Source: Paracoccaceae bacterium (GTDB lineage: Bacteria; Pseudomonadota; Alphaproteobacteria; Rhodobacterales; Rhodobacteraceae). From it: a DNA stretch of 21,188 nucleotides. Where the stretch lies: positions 1 through 21,188 of the forward strand of contig JACKKJ010000013.1 in assembly GCA_024236495.1 (NCBI GenBank). The letters run 5' to 3'. Positions 1 through 7,203 of the stretch are shown here, piece by piece. The notes below the pieces were generated by a model, which was given only the letters and a program-made list of their open reading frames with translations, did no database searches and had not been told where the DNA came from. The translations under genes were made by a program, and so were the position numbers. Numbering within the stretch: position 1 is the first letter of the stretch; each line of letters begins with the position of its first letter.

Positions 1-45
1 GGCAAAGTGTATGGCAGACGTACCGCTGGACTTGCGGTGGGGAGG

Positions 46-1311
46 TCAGTTCATCCCGGGCAGGATATAAGTCGGCATGTCGAATGGCGCGCCGGAATAG
101 CCCGAGCCGGAATCATAGGACTCATAGCCGCCGCTGTCGTAGGATTCGCCATCGTCATAGCTGGAGTAGCCGTCGTCATAGGACGAATAGCTGTCGCCTC
201 CGGCCGGCGCGTAGTCACCGCCGGAATCGTAGCTGCCGGAATTGCTTTCGACGTTGTCGTTGTGCCGGTTGATCCGGTCGTTGAAATCCTCGATCCAGGC
301 ATTCGCTGTATCGACGACTTCGTTCACCCGCCCGACCTGCGCGTTCAGAAGCTGAACGACTTCCTCGGTGCAGCAGCCATCGGCATCAAGGGAGGACTTC
401 AGGGCGTTCACATTGTCGATGTTGGCGTTGCCGACAGCCTTCACGCAAGCGACCCAGGCCTGCGCGTCCGAATTGAAGCTTTCAATCTCCCAATCGCTCG
501 CGCCGTAGCTTGGAAGCGAGGGGGAGCCGCCGCACCGGTCGAGGCTTGAGATTTCAAAGCCCGCGATCTGCTCCCGCCAGATGTCGTCTTGCGAAAGGCC
601 CCGATCGGACCAGAGCGCGTCGCGGAAGGCATCGTCCAGCGGAACGCGGATCCATTCGTATTCCGAAGTCATCGCCCTGACGATCAGCATTTCCGCCCCG
701 TGAACCGCGTCGTAGCGCCAGCGTTCGCCGATTTCTTCCGTGAGGGCGCCCATGAGGTAGGACATGATCCAGTTGCCCTCGCCGCTGTCGCAGGACACGG
801 GATTGGCCTCGGCCTGCAGATCGGCCAGGGTGCGAAAGCAGGCATTCGCGCAGGTTGGCTGGACGTCGCTGTAGTTGTTGCCAAGGGCAAGGGCCGGGAT
901 CGTGCCGGTCTGGGCATCGCCGCAATCGCTTTCTACCAGCGACGGCACCCGACCGCCCGGAACCGGCGGCGCCTGCAGCACCATCGTGGTTTCGCCGCGG
1001 CCCTCGTGCCGCAGGTCCACCCCGCCGAAGCCGGTAAAGGGCCCGCCGGCGGTTTGCAGGATGATCTTCAGGATGAAGGCGCTGTATTTATAGGCATCGT
1101 CGCCGCCCGTTAGGCCGAAGCCACGCTTCATCCCGGTGTAGAACAGCGTCAGCTCCTCGCCCGGCAGCATCTTGTCGCTTTGGTAGGTCAGCGCGGAAAG
1201 CGGCGAGTCGCCGGTGCCGACCGGCACCCATTCCCCGGCGCGCGCCGTCGGGGCGTTGATGGAAAGAAGCGCGGCGAAGGCCGCCACAAGCATCCGTGCC
1301 GTCTGCCACAT
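46..1311 (-). CDS. Secreted eight-cysteine protein with Tyr/Ser/Gly/Asp-rich C-terminal tail, function unknown
   Basis: I do not recognise this family. The ATG at 1311 is chosen because it has GAGGG six bases upstream and opens directly into a signal peptide (MWQTARMLVAAFAALLSINAPTARA, cleavage after ARA); the frame is open upstream to 1374 but that extension is polar and lacks a good ribosome site. The product is 421 residues and should be exported to the periplasm or beyond. The mature part has eight cysteines, an even number that fits disulfide bonding outside the cytoplasm, including a Cys-Cys pair near residue 320. A predicted helical, Asn/Asp-rich stretch (EVVQLLNAQVGRVNEVV onward) precedes a low-complexity tail over about the last 66 residues. 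It lies 127 bp downstream of the acidic 148-residue gene on the same strand, so it may share its transcript, although the gap is long enough for its own promoter. Existence as a gene is secure; role is unknown. Confidence 0.85.
   Translation of the reverse strand: MWQTARMLVAAFAALLSINAPTARAGEWVPVGTGDSPLSALTYQSDKMLPGEELTLFYTGMKRGFGLTGGDDAYKYSAFILKIILQTAGGPFTGFGGVDLRHEGRGETTMVLQAPPVPGGRVPSLVESDCGDAQTGTIPALALGNNYSDVQPTCANACFRTLADLQAEANPVSCDSGEGNWIMSYLMGALTEEIGERWRYDAVHGAEMLIVRAMTSEYEWIRVPLDDAFRDALWSDRGLSQDDIWREQIAGFEISSLDRCGGSPSLPSYGASDWEIESFNSDAQAWVACVKAVGNANIDNVNALKSSLDADGCCTEEVVQLLNAQVGRVNEVVDTANAWIEDFNDRINRHNDNVESNSGSYDSGGDYAPAGGDSYSSYDDGYSSYDDGESYDSGGYESYDSGSGYSGAPFDMPTYILPGMN
94..192 (-). 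repeat. Low-complexity coding repeat (YSSYDDG / YDSGG units)
   Basis: Inside the tail of the secreted protein, bases 148-189 encode two consecutive copies of the heptad YSSYDDG, followed by looser copies (ESYDSGG, ESYDSGSG). At DNA level this gives degenerate repeats of about 21 bases. The units are rich in Tyr flanked by Ser, Gly and Asp, so the segment should be disordered and acidic. The repeat is seen directly; any adhesive or condensate role is inference. Confidence 0.75.
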
Positions 1312-1438
1312 TCCGAACCCTCGTCCGTGATCGCCGCTGCCACGAAACGGTATCGGCCGCAATTGTGTCAGCAAAAGGAAATCTTGAAGCCACCCGGAAT
1401 TATCCGTGCGGCGCTGGCGCGGGCAGCCGCGGCGGGTC

Positions 1439-1885
1439 CTAGCCTCCCATGTCCACCGGTTCGTAGCTGACCCCGCCGCTGGCGTCGGCCTCGGCCCGGT
1501 AGGGGATGCCGAGCGTGATGTTTTCGGCGAAGAACACCAGCTTCGCGCCGTCCCGGTGCGGGGGCTGGATCGAGGCGAAATCGGGCAGCCCGTAGTTGTG
1601 CAGCCGGATCAGGCCGGGGGCTGGCGGTTCGTTCGGGTCTTCCGCCTCGTAGGCGGCCATGTAGTCGGTCCGGAACTCCTCCGGGTCGACGATGACGTCG
1701 TAGCGCGCGCCCTGCGCGAGGTGGTTGACGACCTGCGCATAGGCGATCAGCCAGTCGGGCGAGGCGAGCGCAGGGGCAAGGCGCAGCACGCCATCCAGAT
1801 CGCGCGCCTCGGTTTCTTCCACGATCACCACGGGGGCGCCATCGGCGGCGGTGTCGAATTCGATCGGGGGAAGGCCGTCGGCCAT
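1439..1885 (-). CDS. Small acidic protein, unknown function; candidate partner of the upstream papain-like protein
   Basis: A 148-residue protein with no signal peptide and no membrane segment, so probably cytoplasmic. I do not recognise the family. It is strongly acidic (runs such as VEETEARDLD and YEAEDPNEPP). The central part (about residues 38-66) looks helical, and the C-terminal third has beta-like stretches (AKLVFFAENITLG). The ATG at 1885 is supported by AAAGGA ending 7 bases upstream. The gene starts only 50 bp after the stop of the 1262-residue protein, on the same strand, so the two are very likely co-transcribed and presumably act together. A small acidic product directly downstream of a large protease-like protein is the usual layout of an immunity protein or a secretion chaperone, but there is no direct sequence proof of either. 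Confidence 0.85.
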   Translation of the reverse strand: MADGLPPIEFDTAADGAPVVIVEETEARDLDGVLRLAPALASPDWLIAYAQVVNHLAQGARYDVIVDPEEFRTDYMAAYEAEDPNEPPAPGLIRLHNYGLPDFASIQPPHRDGAKLVFFAENITLGIPYRAEADASGGVSYEPVDMGG

Positions 1886-1935
1886 GTCGGTTCCTTTCGG
1901 TTGTCAGCCCGGACCGTGGCGGGTGCCACGCGCGG

Positions 1936-4900
1936 TCAGTGAATTTCGTACCAGTTGGCTTGCGCCCAGTTGTCGCCCGCGGGCTGCATCTTGCCGCCCG
2001 GCATGGTCTTTTTCCAAAGCTTCAGGTCGCCGGTCGAGGGATCGGGTGCGGCGACGAAGAATACCTGGCCTTCGGGTCCGCCCCAGTTGGTATCGGCCAT
2101 GACGACCTCCGGCATGGCCAGATCCTGCATCAGGACGGCGTCGATCTCGCCCTTGATGTCGCCGTCCACCTTGTTCTTGAACCAGTCAAGATAGCCGGCC
2201 TTCTCGCTGTTGGCGCGTTCCGGCTTGCCTTCGCGCTTCAACTTGGCGTTGTCGGCGGCGAACCATTCGTCAAGTTCCCGCTGGGCCTGAACGTCGCGCC
2301 AGGCGGCCATCTCGGTGGCGACCTTGGTCTTGATCTCGGCCGGGGTCATGTCGGCGGCCGGGGCGTTCTTCAGCGCCTTGACCAGAAGGTCGCGGTCGGC
2401 GTCGGGCTTGCCCTGCATCGCGGTCTTGATCTGGTCTTCGTACATCTTCGCGGCGCGTTCCCTGGGCAGTTTGGTCGTCGCGATCTTCTTGCCCGGATCG
2501 ACAAGTTCGTCGCGGATCTTGTCGTCGATATTGCCGCCGCGCAGCTTGTCGAACGACGGATCCGTCGGAAGGGCGTTGAAGGCGTGGTTGGCATTGTCGC
2601 CACGCGTCGAAATCAGGCTCATCCCGCCGGACATGTCGCCCTGTTTGGCCATCATGCCCTTGATGACCGCAGATGTGCGTTCGGCCTCCGATGGCGGGGG
2701 ATCACTGGCCGGGGTCATGTCGTAGATCCCGGGCTTGCCGCCGTGAAGCACTTGTTGCGTCTGCCATTCGAAACCGCCATCGGCAAGTTTCCAGGGCAGG
2801 TATTCGTTCGTTCCGCCCATCGACTTCACGATGCTGTCGCGGAACGCCGGGGCAGAGACGTGATCGAGGATCGCCTTGCCGGTGCTGGATGTGGCCTTTT
2901 CCCCCGCGGCGCCAAGGGCGATTTCCTTGATCGCATCCATGAAGGCCTGTTCGGTGACAAGCGCCTTGCCCTTGTACTTGATCTCGTAGGCGCCCTGCGT
3001 CGAATGACCGTCGCCGCCCCCGCCCGAGGGTCCGCCGACCTGGGGTCCGGCGTTGTATTCGAACTTCAGATCCTTCGCGAGCGCCTTCTTCAGCTTGGCC
3101 TCGACCCCGGGGATGATGCCCTTGAGGATCGAGCTGCCGCCCTTCCACTTGGACTTGCCGATCACATCCTTCAGCCCGGCCAGGCCGTCGGTGTCGGCCG
3201 GATTGAAGACTGCCTTCTGCAGGCGATTGCGTTCGATGCTGGCCAGGTCTTCGGCGGCGGCGGTCGCCACGGAATATTCGAAGCTGCGCATCAGCGGGTT
3301 TTCACCCTCTGGCAGCGTCGTGTTGGCCGGATAGATCGACCCGTTGGTGGCCTTGTACTGGCCAGTGCTGGCGATCTTGGAGAATTCCTCCATCGCCTTG
3401 AGCGGGGTTTCTTCCCGGATGCCGCGCACCGGCGCGGTCGAGAAGCACGATCCGACCGGCCCCTGGCTGAGCGGCGTCATCATCGCCGACAGGACCGCGG
3501 CGCGCGCGTCGTTGTCGCCAAGGCCGTCCTTTCCCTTGCCGCAGGTGCCCGCGATCAGCGTCGTGGCAGCGCCGAAGCCGGGCTTCTTGCGGTCGGGCAG
3601 CTTGGTGTCCTTGACGATCTTCTGGGCCTGCGGGGCAGTGGCCGGGTTGGTGAAAAGCCCGCGGGTCTCGACCATCTTGGCGGTCAGCTGTGGCGTGCAG
3701 GTGTTCAGCGCGCCCGGGTGGAACAGCATGTCGTTCATCGCGTCGCTGGCGGCGCCCGACGCAAAGTCCACCGTCCCGTCCGGCCGCACCGCCGCCGCGC
3801 CCATGGCGCGGGTGCGGTTCAACGAGACGCGATTGACGAAGGCATCCCGATCCTCGCCGGGTTTGGGCTTGTCCATGCCGCCATGGGGGTCGGCCGCAAG
3901 CTGCTTGCCCGATGCCATGTAGTCGGAAAAGCCCTTGAAATAGTCCTCGCCCAGCTGGGCGCCCATCTTCAGCGCGTTTTCGGCCATGCCGCGCATCTGG
4001 TCAGGGGGCAGGTCAAGCCGGTTGCCCTGCGCATCGGCGAAACCCGAGCCATAGGCGCCGGCCACCATTTCGGCATTGCGCGCGACCGCCGAGGGGTCTT
4101 TCGCGCCGCGCGCGGCGGCCATCGCGGTTTCGGCCAGCCGGCTGTCCTTGGCGAAGGCGCGGATGAAGGCGGCCTTGTCCGCGTCGGCGAAGGGCGGCTT
4201 TGCATCGACCGACAGCGGGCCGAAGGCGACGGCGTCCATGATGCCCTTGCGCGCCTCGGCGGCCTCCTGCTTGCGGAAGGCCGTGTCGTGGGCGTCGTTC
4301 GCCGACTTCAACTTCGTCTCGGCGGTGCCGACGGTGGCCTGGGCGCCGGATCGGATCTCGGCCGCCTTGCGTTCCTTTTCGGTCGCATCGGCCAGCGTCT
4401 TCTTCGCGGCTTCGCGGTCGTTGACCAGCTTCTGAGCCTCGGCGCGATAGGTCCTGAGCGCGTCGGGCGATAGTTTGGTCACGTCACCCGCGCGGGCGGT
4501 CAGGTCGCGGATCGCCTGGTCCAGGCGGTTCATCGCAAGCTGCGCTTCGCCCTTTTCGGTCCCGGCGGCGGCATGGGCCTGCATCGCCTTGGTCAGCGCG
4601 CCCTTTGCACTCGCAAGCTCTGTCCGGGCCTTCTCGGCGGCCTGGCGGGTCTTTTCGGTGTCCTCGGCGCTTTTCTGGCGGCCGGCGGGGGACATGTCGG
4701 CCCAGCCCTTTGCGCGGATCTCGCGCAGCGCGTCTATCGCGGCCGCATAGGCCTTGGGTTCGCTTGCCTTGAGCTTTTCCAGAGACTTGCGTTCGGGCTC
4801 GCTGACTTGCGCAAGTTCGATTTCCTCGGGCGTGCGGTTCTTGGGCGCCTCGGGGCGGGATCCGAGCTTGCCGATCTCATCCGACAGGAATTTCTTCAGA

Positions 4901-5724
4901 AGGGTCAGAACCTGGTCGGCCTTTTTCAGATCCTTGTCCAGTTCGGACCGGAAAAGGTTGGCAACCTGCACGGCCTTGCCCGAGATGAGCGGCGGCGCCT
5001 CCTTGGTCAGGCGCAGGAAATCGGCGCCGATGGCGCGGAATTCGGTTTCCAGGCGCGTGCGTTCATCGCCCTCGCCGCCACTTGGTGTTCCGGCCTGCCC
5101 CACGATCTTCTCGATCGCCGCGACCAGGTTTTCGGCCAGTTCAAAGGCGTCCTTCGCGACGGCGCCTGCCGCCTGCTTCATCGCGGCGGGCAAACGATCT
5201 GCGCCCGCGACGCCCTTTTCGATCGCCGCCTTGACCAGCGGGATCAGCGTCTTGATCCGGTCCTCCAGGTCGCCCTTGTGATCCAGCGGCCGGACCGGCG
5301 CCTCGGTGGCGTCACCGGTTTCGGTCTCATCTGGCGCGGCATCGGTGCCGGGCGCGCCCTCTTCGTCTTCGCCGTCGCTGATAAGCTCGCCCGAGGGCAG
5401 GGCGATCTGGATCTTGGCGTGAATGCCCAGGCTCTTGAAATAGCGCTTGGCAAGCTTCGGCAGCGTGCCCGGCACCTTTTCGTCGTCGACCTTGAGGGTG
5501 ATCAGCTTGCCGGTGACCTCCATCTGGCCCATGCAACTGACCGCAGGCATCCCGCCCTTGGCCTTGACCAGGGGAATCAGCGCCTTGGCGGTCTTGGTCT
5601 TGTGTCCCTCGATCGCGACCCCGTCCTTCGTCTTCATCAGGACGAAGTTGTGCGGCGCCTTGCGCGCAGATGCGATCAGACTTTCAATCTCGGCTGCGGC
5701 ATTGGCGGTGCTTGCGTCCGGCAC
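1936..5724 (-). CDS. Large multidomain protein with C-terminal papain-like cysteine protease motif; candidate effector
   Basis: The product is 1262 residues from the GTG start at 5724. Layout: an unrecognised domain of about 90 residues (24-113); an acidic linker (about 115-143); helical segments; an Ala/Lys/Glu-rich probable coiled coil (about 308-493); then a long C-terminal region. That region contains Q754-G-P-V-G-S-C760-F, which matches the papain Gln(oxyanion)-Gly-x-x-Gly-Ser-Cys-aromatic motif position for position. Further on are H1047 in NANHAF and an ADTNWGG segment (D1211, N1213) that resembles the Asn-Ser-Trp-Gly region of C1 peptidases, though the Asn is shifted by one residue and the gap from His is about 166 residues instead of about 20. 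I therefore infer a divergent papain-fold peptidase with a large helical insertion. There is no signal peptide or membrane segment. The acidic 148-residue gene follows after 50 bp. Alternatives are an inactive protease-fold scaffold or a structural protein. Confidence 0.85.
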   Translation of the reverse strand: MPDASTANAAAEIESLIASARKAPHNFVLMKTKDGVAIEGHKTKTAKALIPLVKAKGGMPAVSCMGQMEVTGKLITLKVDDEKVPGTLPKLAKRYFKSLGIHAKIQIALPSGELISDGEDEEGAPGTDAAPDETETGDATEAPVRPLDHKGDLEDRIKTLIPLVKAAIEKGVAGADRLPAAMKQAAGAVAKDAFELAENLVAAIEKIVGQAGTPSGGEGDERTRLETEFRAIGADFLRLTKEAPPLISGKAVQVANLFRSELDKDLKKADQVLTLLKKFLSDEIGKLGSRPEAPKNRTPEEIELAQVSEPERKSLEKLKASEPKAYAAAIDALREIRAKGWADMSPAGRQKSAEDTEKTRQAAEKARTELASAKGALTKAMQAHAAAGTEKGEAQLAMNRLDQAIRDLTARAGDVTKLSPDALRTYRAEAQKLVNDREAAKKTLADATEKERKAAEIRSGAQATVGTAETKLKSANDAHDTAFRKQEAAEARKGIMDAVAFGPLSVDAKPPFADADKAAFIRAFAKDSRLAETAMAAARGAKDPSAVARNAEMVAGAYGSGFADAQGNRLDLPPDQMRGMAENALKMGAQLGEDYFKGFSDYMASGKQLAADPHGGMDKPKPGEDRDAFVNRVSLNRTRAMGAAAVRPDGTVDFASGAASDAMNDMLFHPGALNTCTPQLTAKMVETRGLFTNPATAPQAQKIVKDTKLPDRKKPGFGAATTLIAGTCGKGKDGLGDNDARAAVLSAMMTPLSQGPVGSCFSTAPVRGIREETPLKAMEEFSKIASTGQYKATNGSIYPANTTLPEGENPLMRSFEYSVATAAAEDLASIERNRLQKAVFNPADTDGLAGLKDVIGKSKWKGGSSILKGIIPGVEAKLKKALAKDLKFEYNAGPQVGGPSGGGGDGHSTQGAYEIKYKGKALVTEQAFMDAIKEIALGAAGEKATSSTGKAILDHVSAPAFRDSIVKSMGGTNEYLPWKLADGGFEWQTQQVLHGGKPGIYDMTPASDPPPSEAERTSAVIKGMMAKQGDMSGGMSLISTRGDNANHAFNALPTDPSFDKLRGGNIDDKIRDELVDPGKKIATTKLPRERAAKMYEDQIKTAMQGKPDADRDLLVKALKNAPAADMTPAEIKTKVATEMAAWRDVQAQRELDEWFAADNAKLKREGKPERANSEKAGYLDWFKNKVDGDIKGEIDAVLMQDLAMPEVVMADTNWGGPEGQVFFVAAPDPSTGDLKLWKKTMPGGKMQPAGDNWAQANWYEIH

Positions 5725-5729
5725 AGTGG

Positions 5730-5735
5730 CCTCCT
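5730..5735 (-). promoter_or_regulatory. Strong ribosome binding site that sets a GTG start
   Basis: On the minus strand AGGAGG sits five bases before a GTG at 5724-5722. The ATG at 5790 in the same frame has no comparable site, so the GTG is the preferred start of the large protease-like gene. Confidence 0.85.
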
Positions 5736-5843
5736 GATCCTGAATTCCCGTCTCATAGAAAATCTGGCGTCGCGGTCCGTTGCATGGCACGAAAAAAACC
5801 GGGGGTAATGCGCGGCGCCGAGAATATGCCTTCGAACCCGTTC

Positions 5844-5872
5844 AGCCTAGCCGCCGGGACGCCGTGTGGCAA
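5844..5872 (-). promoter_or_regulatory. Possible sigma70-like promoter for the protease-like gene cluster
   Basis: The 184-bp gap between the acetyltransferase stop and the GTG start holds, on the minus strand, TTGCCA (5872-5867), a 17-base spacer and TAGGCT (5849-5844). The -35 is a good match but the -10 is poor. A run of seven T (minus strand, about 5798-5792) lies further downstream without a clear stem in front of it. No other structure stands out in this gap. Confidence 0.25.
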
Positions 5873-5908
5873 TTCGGATGTGACGGACCCTTGGATTCAG
5901 GCGGTGTT

Positions 5909-6439
5909 TCAAACCGCGCTCGTTTCCAGGCGGTATTTCCGGAATCGTGCGCCGGCGTAGTCCTGATCGCCCAGATATTGCGCGCCCATCCGCGTCAGCG
6001 CGGCAAGATTCCGGCGCGACGGCGGCAAGAGAAAAGTCACGAACGGAATCCTTGGACTGGCGCGCGCGAAGTCAATTGCCCTGCGGGTGATCCGTGCACC
6101 CAGACCGAACGCGTCAGGGCGCAGGACCAGACCATAGTCCCATTCACCCGCTTCCAGCTGAAAGCCGCCCCACCCGACGTATCGATCCCCGCAGAGGATT
6201 GCCCAGTGACCCAGACCATCGCGCCGCCAGCATTCTTCCTTGGCCTCGACGAAGCTCTTTGCGACGTGCGCATCCCAGGCGAAGGTCAGAAGCGGCATGT
6301 GCGCCCTCAGTCTGGGATCGGACATATGCGCGACGAGTTCATCGGTCGGTATTTCGGTCAATCGGATGAAACGGATCTGGCTGTCCTGCACCGGCGCTGA
6401 GAATGTGGGGGTGGTTGTCATGAGTGCAATGTCCATCAT
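5909..6439 (-). CDS. GNAT family N-acetyltransferase
   Basis: A 176-residue acetyl-CoA-dependent acyltransferase of the GNAT fold. Visible features: an N-terminal strand (IRFIRLTEIPTDEL), a middle strand pair (WAILCGDRYVGWGGFQLEAG), the acetyl-CoA pyrophosphate loop around residues 107-116 (RPDAFGLGARI, an Arg/Gln-x-x-Gly-x-Gly-type loop) and the motif-B helix with Asn144 (RRNLAALTRMGAQYLG). The ATG at 6439 overlaps the stop of the glutathione-transferase gene by four bases (ATGA), which suggests translational coupling. The frame stays open to 6601 inside the neighbour but without a start signal; a second in-frame ATG at 6421 is an alternative. Acceptor substrate is unknown; the RimJ/RimL-like arrangement allows either protein N-termini or small amines. 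Confidence 0.88.
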   Translation of the reverse strand: MMDIALMTTTPTFSAPVQDSQIRFIRLTEIPTDELVAHMSDPRLRAHMPLLTFAWDAHVAKSFVEAKEECWRRDGLGHWAILCGDRYVGWGGFQLEAGEWDYGLVLRPDAFGLGARITRRAIDFARASPRIPFVTFLLPPSRRNLAALTRMGAQYLGDQDYAGARFRKYRLETSAV

Positions 6440-7143
6440 GGGTGCCCGGCCAGGGCGTACTTTCCGTCGAGAAGCGGTGACGCGTCCATCAACCGCGCCA
6501 GTGCGCCCCCGCGACGGCGCAGGAAAGCAGACAATCGGTCGCCGTAATCCGGATCGACGGCGGCGCGCACAGAGGGACGACCGGCAAGTCGCGCTCGCCA
6601 AAGGGGTACCCTGGACAGCCCGTCGAACGCCCCGAACGGAGAGATCGCGTCGAACGTGTCGAAGTAACGGAAAACAGGGGCAAAAACCGCGTCTACCAGG
6701 CTAAAGCGGTCGCCCGCGAACCAAGGGCCGTGGCCAAGCCGGCCTTCGATCAGCCGGAACCGCGCATGAAGCGCCGCCGCCTTCAATTCAAGCCCTGCAC
6801 TGTCAGGGGCGGAATAGAAACCGGCGATGTCGTTCAGCGTCTCGGTGCCGAAGTTCATCCAGGCGCGATGCAACGCACGTTCGGCGGGGTCGGATGGATG
6901 GAGCGGACCGGGTTGCGTTTCCTCAAGGAATTCGAGGATGGCGGAGGACTCGAACAAGGCATGTTCGCCGACCCTCAGGACGGGCGTGCGCCCAAGGGGC
7001 GACATGGCAAGAAACCAGTCCGGCTTGTTGGCGAGATCGATCGAAACGCGTTCGTGCGCGATGCGCTTTTCAAATAGCGCGATGGCGATCCGTTGCACAT
7101 AGGGGCAAAGCGCGTGGCTGACGAGGGTGATGGGTTCAGGCAT
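6436..7143 (-). CDS. Glutathione S-transferase-like protein with CPYV active-site motif
   Basis: A 235-residue cytosolic protein with the two-domain GST fold. The thioredoxin-like N-terminal domain carries C13 in CPYVQR, where omega, DHAR and related cysteine-type GSTs place their catalytic Cys. It also has the cis-proline segment (LGRTPVL) and the Glu-Ser glutathione-binding pair in LFESSAILEFLEE. The helical C-terminal domain contains the Ser-x-x-Asp capping box (FSLVDAVFAPVF). A catalytic Cys points to glutathione-dependent thiol transfer or reduction more than to classical conjugation (family knowledge). The ATG at 7143 has GGAG six bases upstream and is preferred to the TTG at 7158. The gene is coupled to the GNAT gene by a four-base overlap and follows the YHS gene after a strong hairpin. 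Confidence 0.9.
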   Translation of the reverse strand: MPEPITLVSHALCPYVQRIAIALFEKRIAHERVSIDLANKPDWFLAMSPLGRTPVLRVGEHALFESSAILEFLEETQPGPLHPSDPAERALHRAWMNFGTETLNDIAGFYSAPDSAGLELKAAALHARFRLIEGRLGHGPWFAGDRFSLVDAVFAPVFRYFDTFDAISPFGAFDGLSRVPLWRARLAGRPSVRAAVDPDYGDRLSAFLRRRGGALARLMDASPLLDGKYALAGHP

Positions 7144-7161
7144 CGGGGGCTCCGGCAAGGG

Positions 7162-7190
7162 CCCGGGCCGGCTGGGGCGGCCGGCCCGGG
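7162..7190 (-). terminator. Strong GC hairpin between the YHS and GST genes
   Basis: CCCGGGCCGGC (7162-7172) pairs perfectly with GCCGGCCCGGG (7180-7190) around a seven-base loop. On the minus strand it begins 14 bases after the YHS stop and ends close to the GST ribosome site. There is no T-run after it, so it may be a weak terminator, an mRNA 3' stabiliser, or a structure that limits GST translation. Confidence 0.6.
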
Positions 7191-7203
7191 GCTGGCGACA
7201 GGA

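Noticed and set aside
94..192. Repeated units at the left edge as a CRISPR or tandem-repeat locus
   Set aside because: The repeats are short, degenerate and in frame; they encode the Tyr/Ser/Asp-rich tail of the secreted protein, with no spacers.
1939..4473. An 844-codon open frame on the plus strand opposite the protease-like gene
   Set aside because: It is the antisense shadow of a long GC-rich gene: composition is Arg/Gly/Val/His-rich, no domain is recognisable, and the minus-strand frame has the ribosome site and the papain-like motif.
4573..5808. A 411-codon plus-strand open frame
   Set aside because: Same reason; it mirrors the coiled-coil and N-terminal parts of the minus-strand gene and has no domain or start signal of its own.
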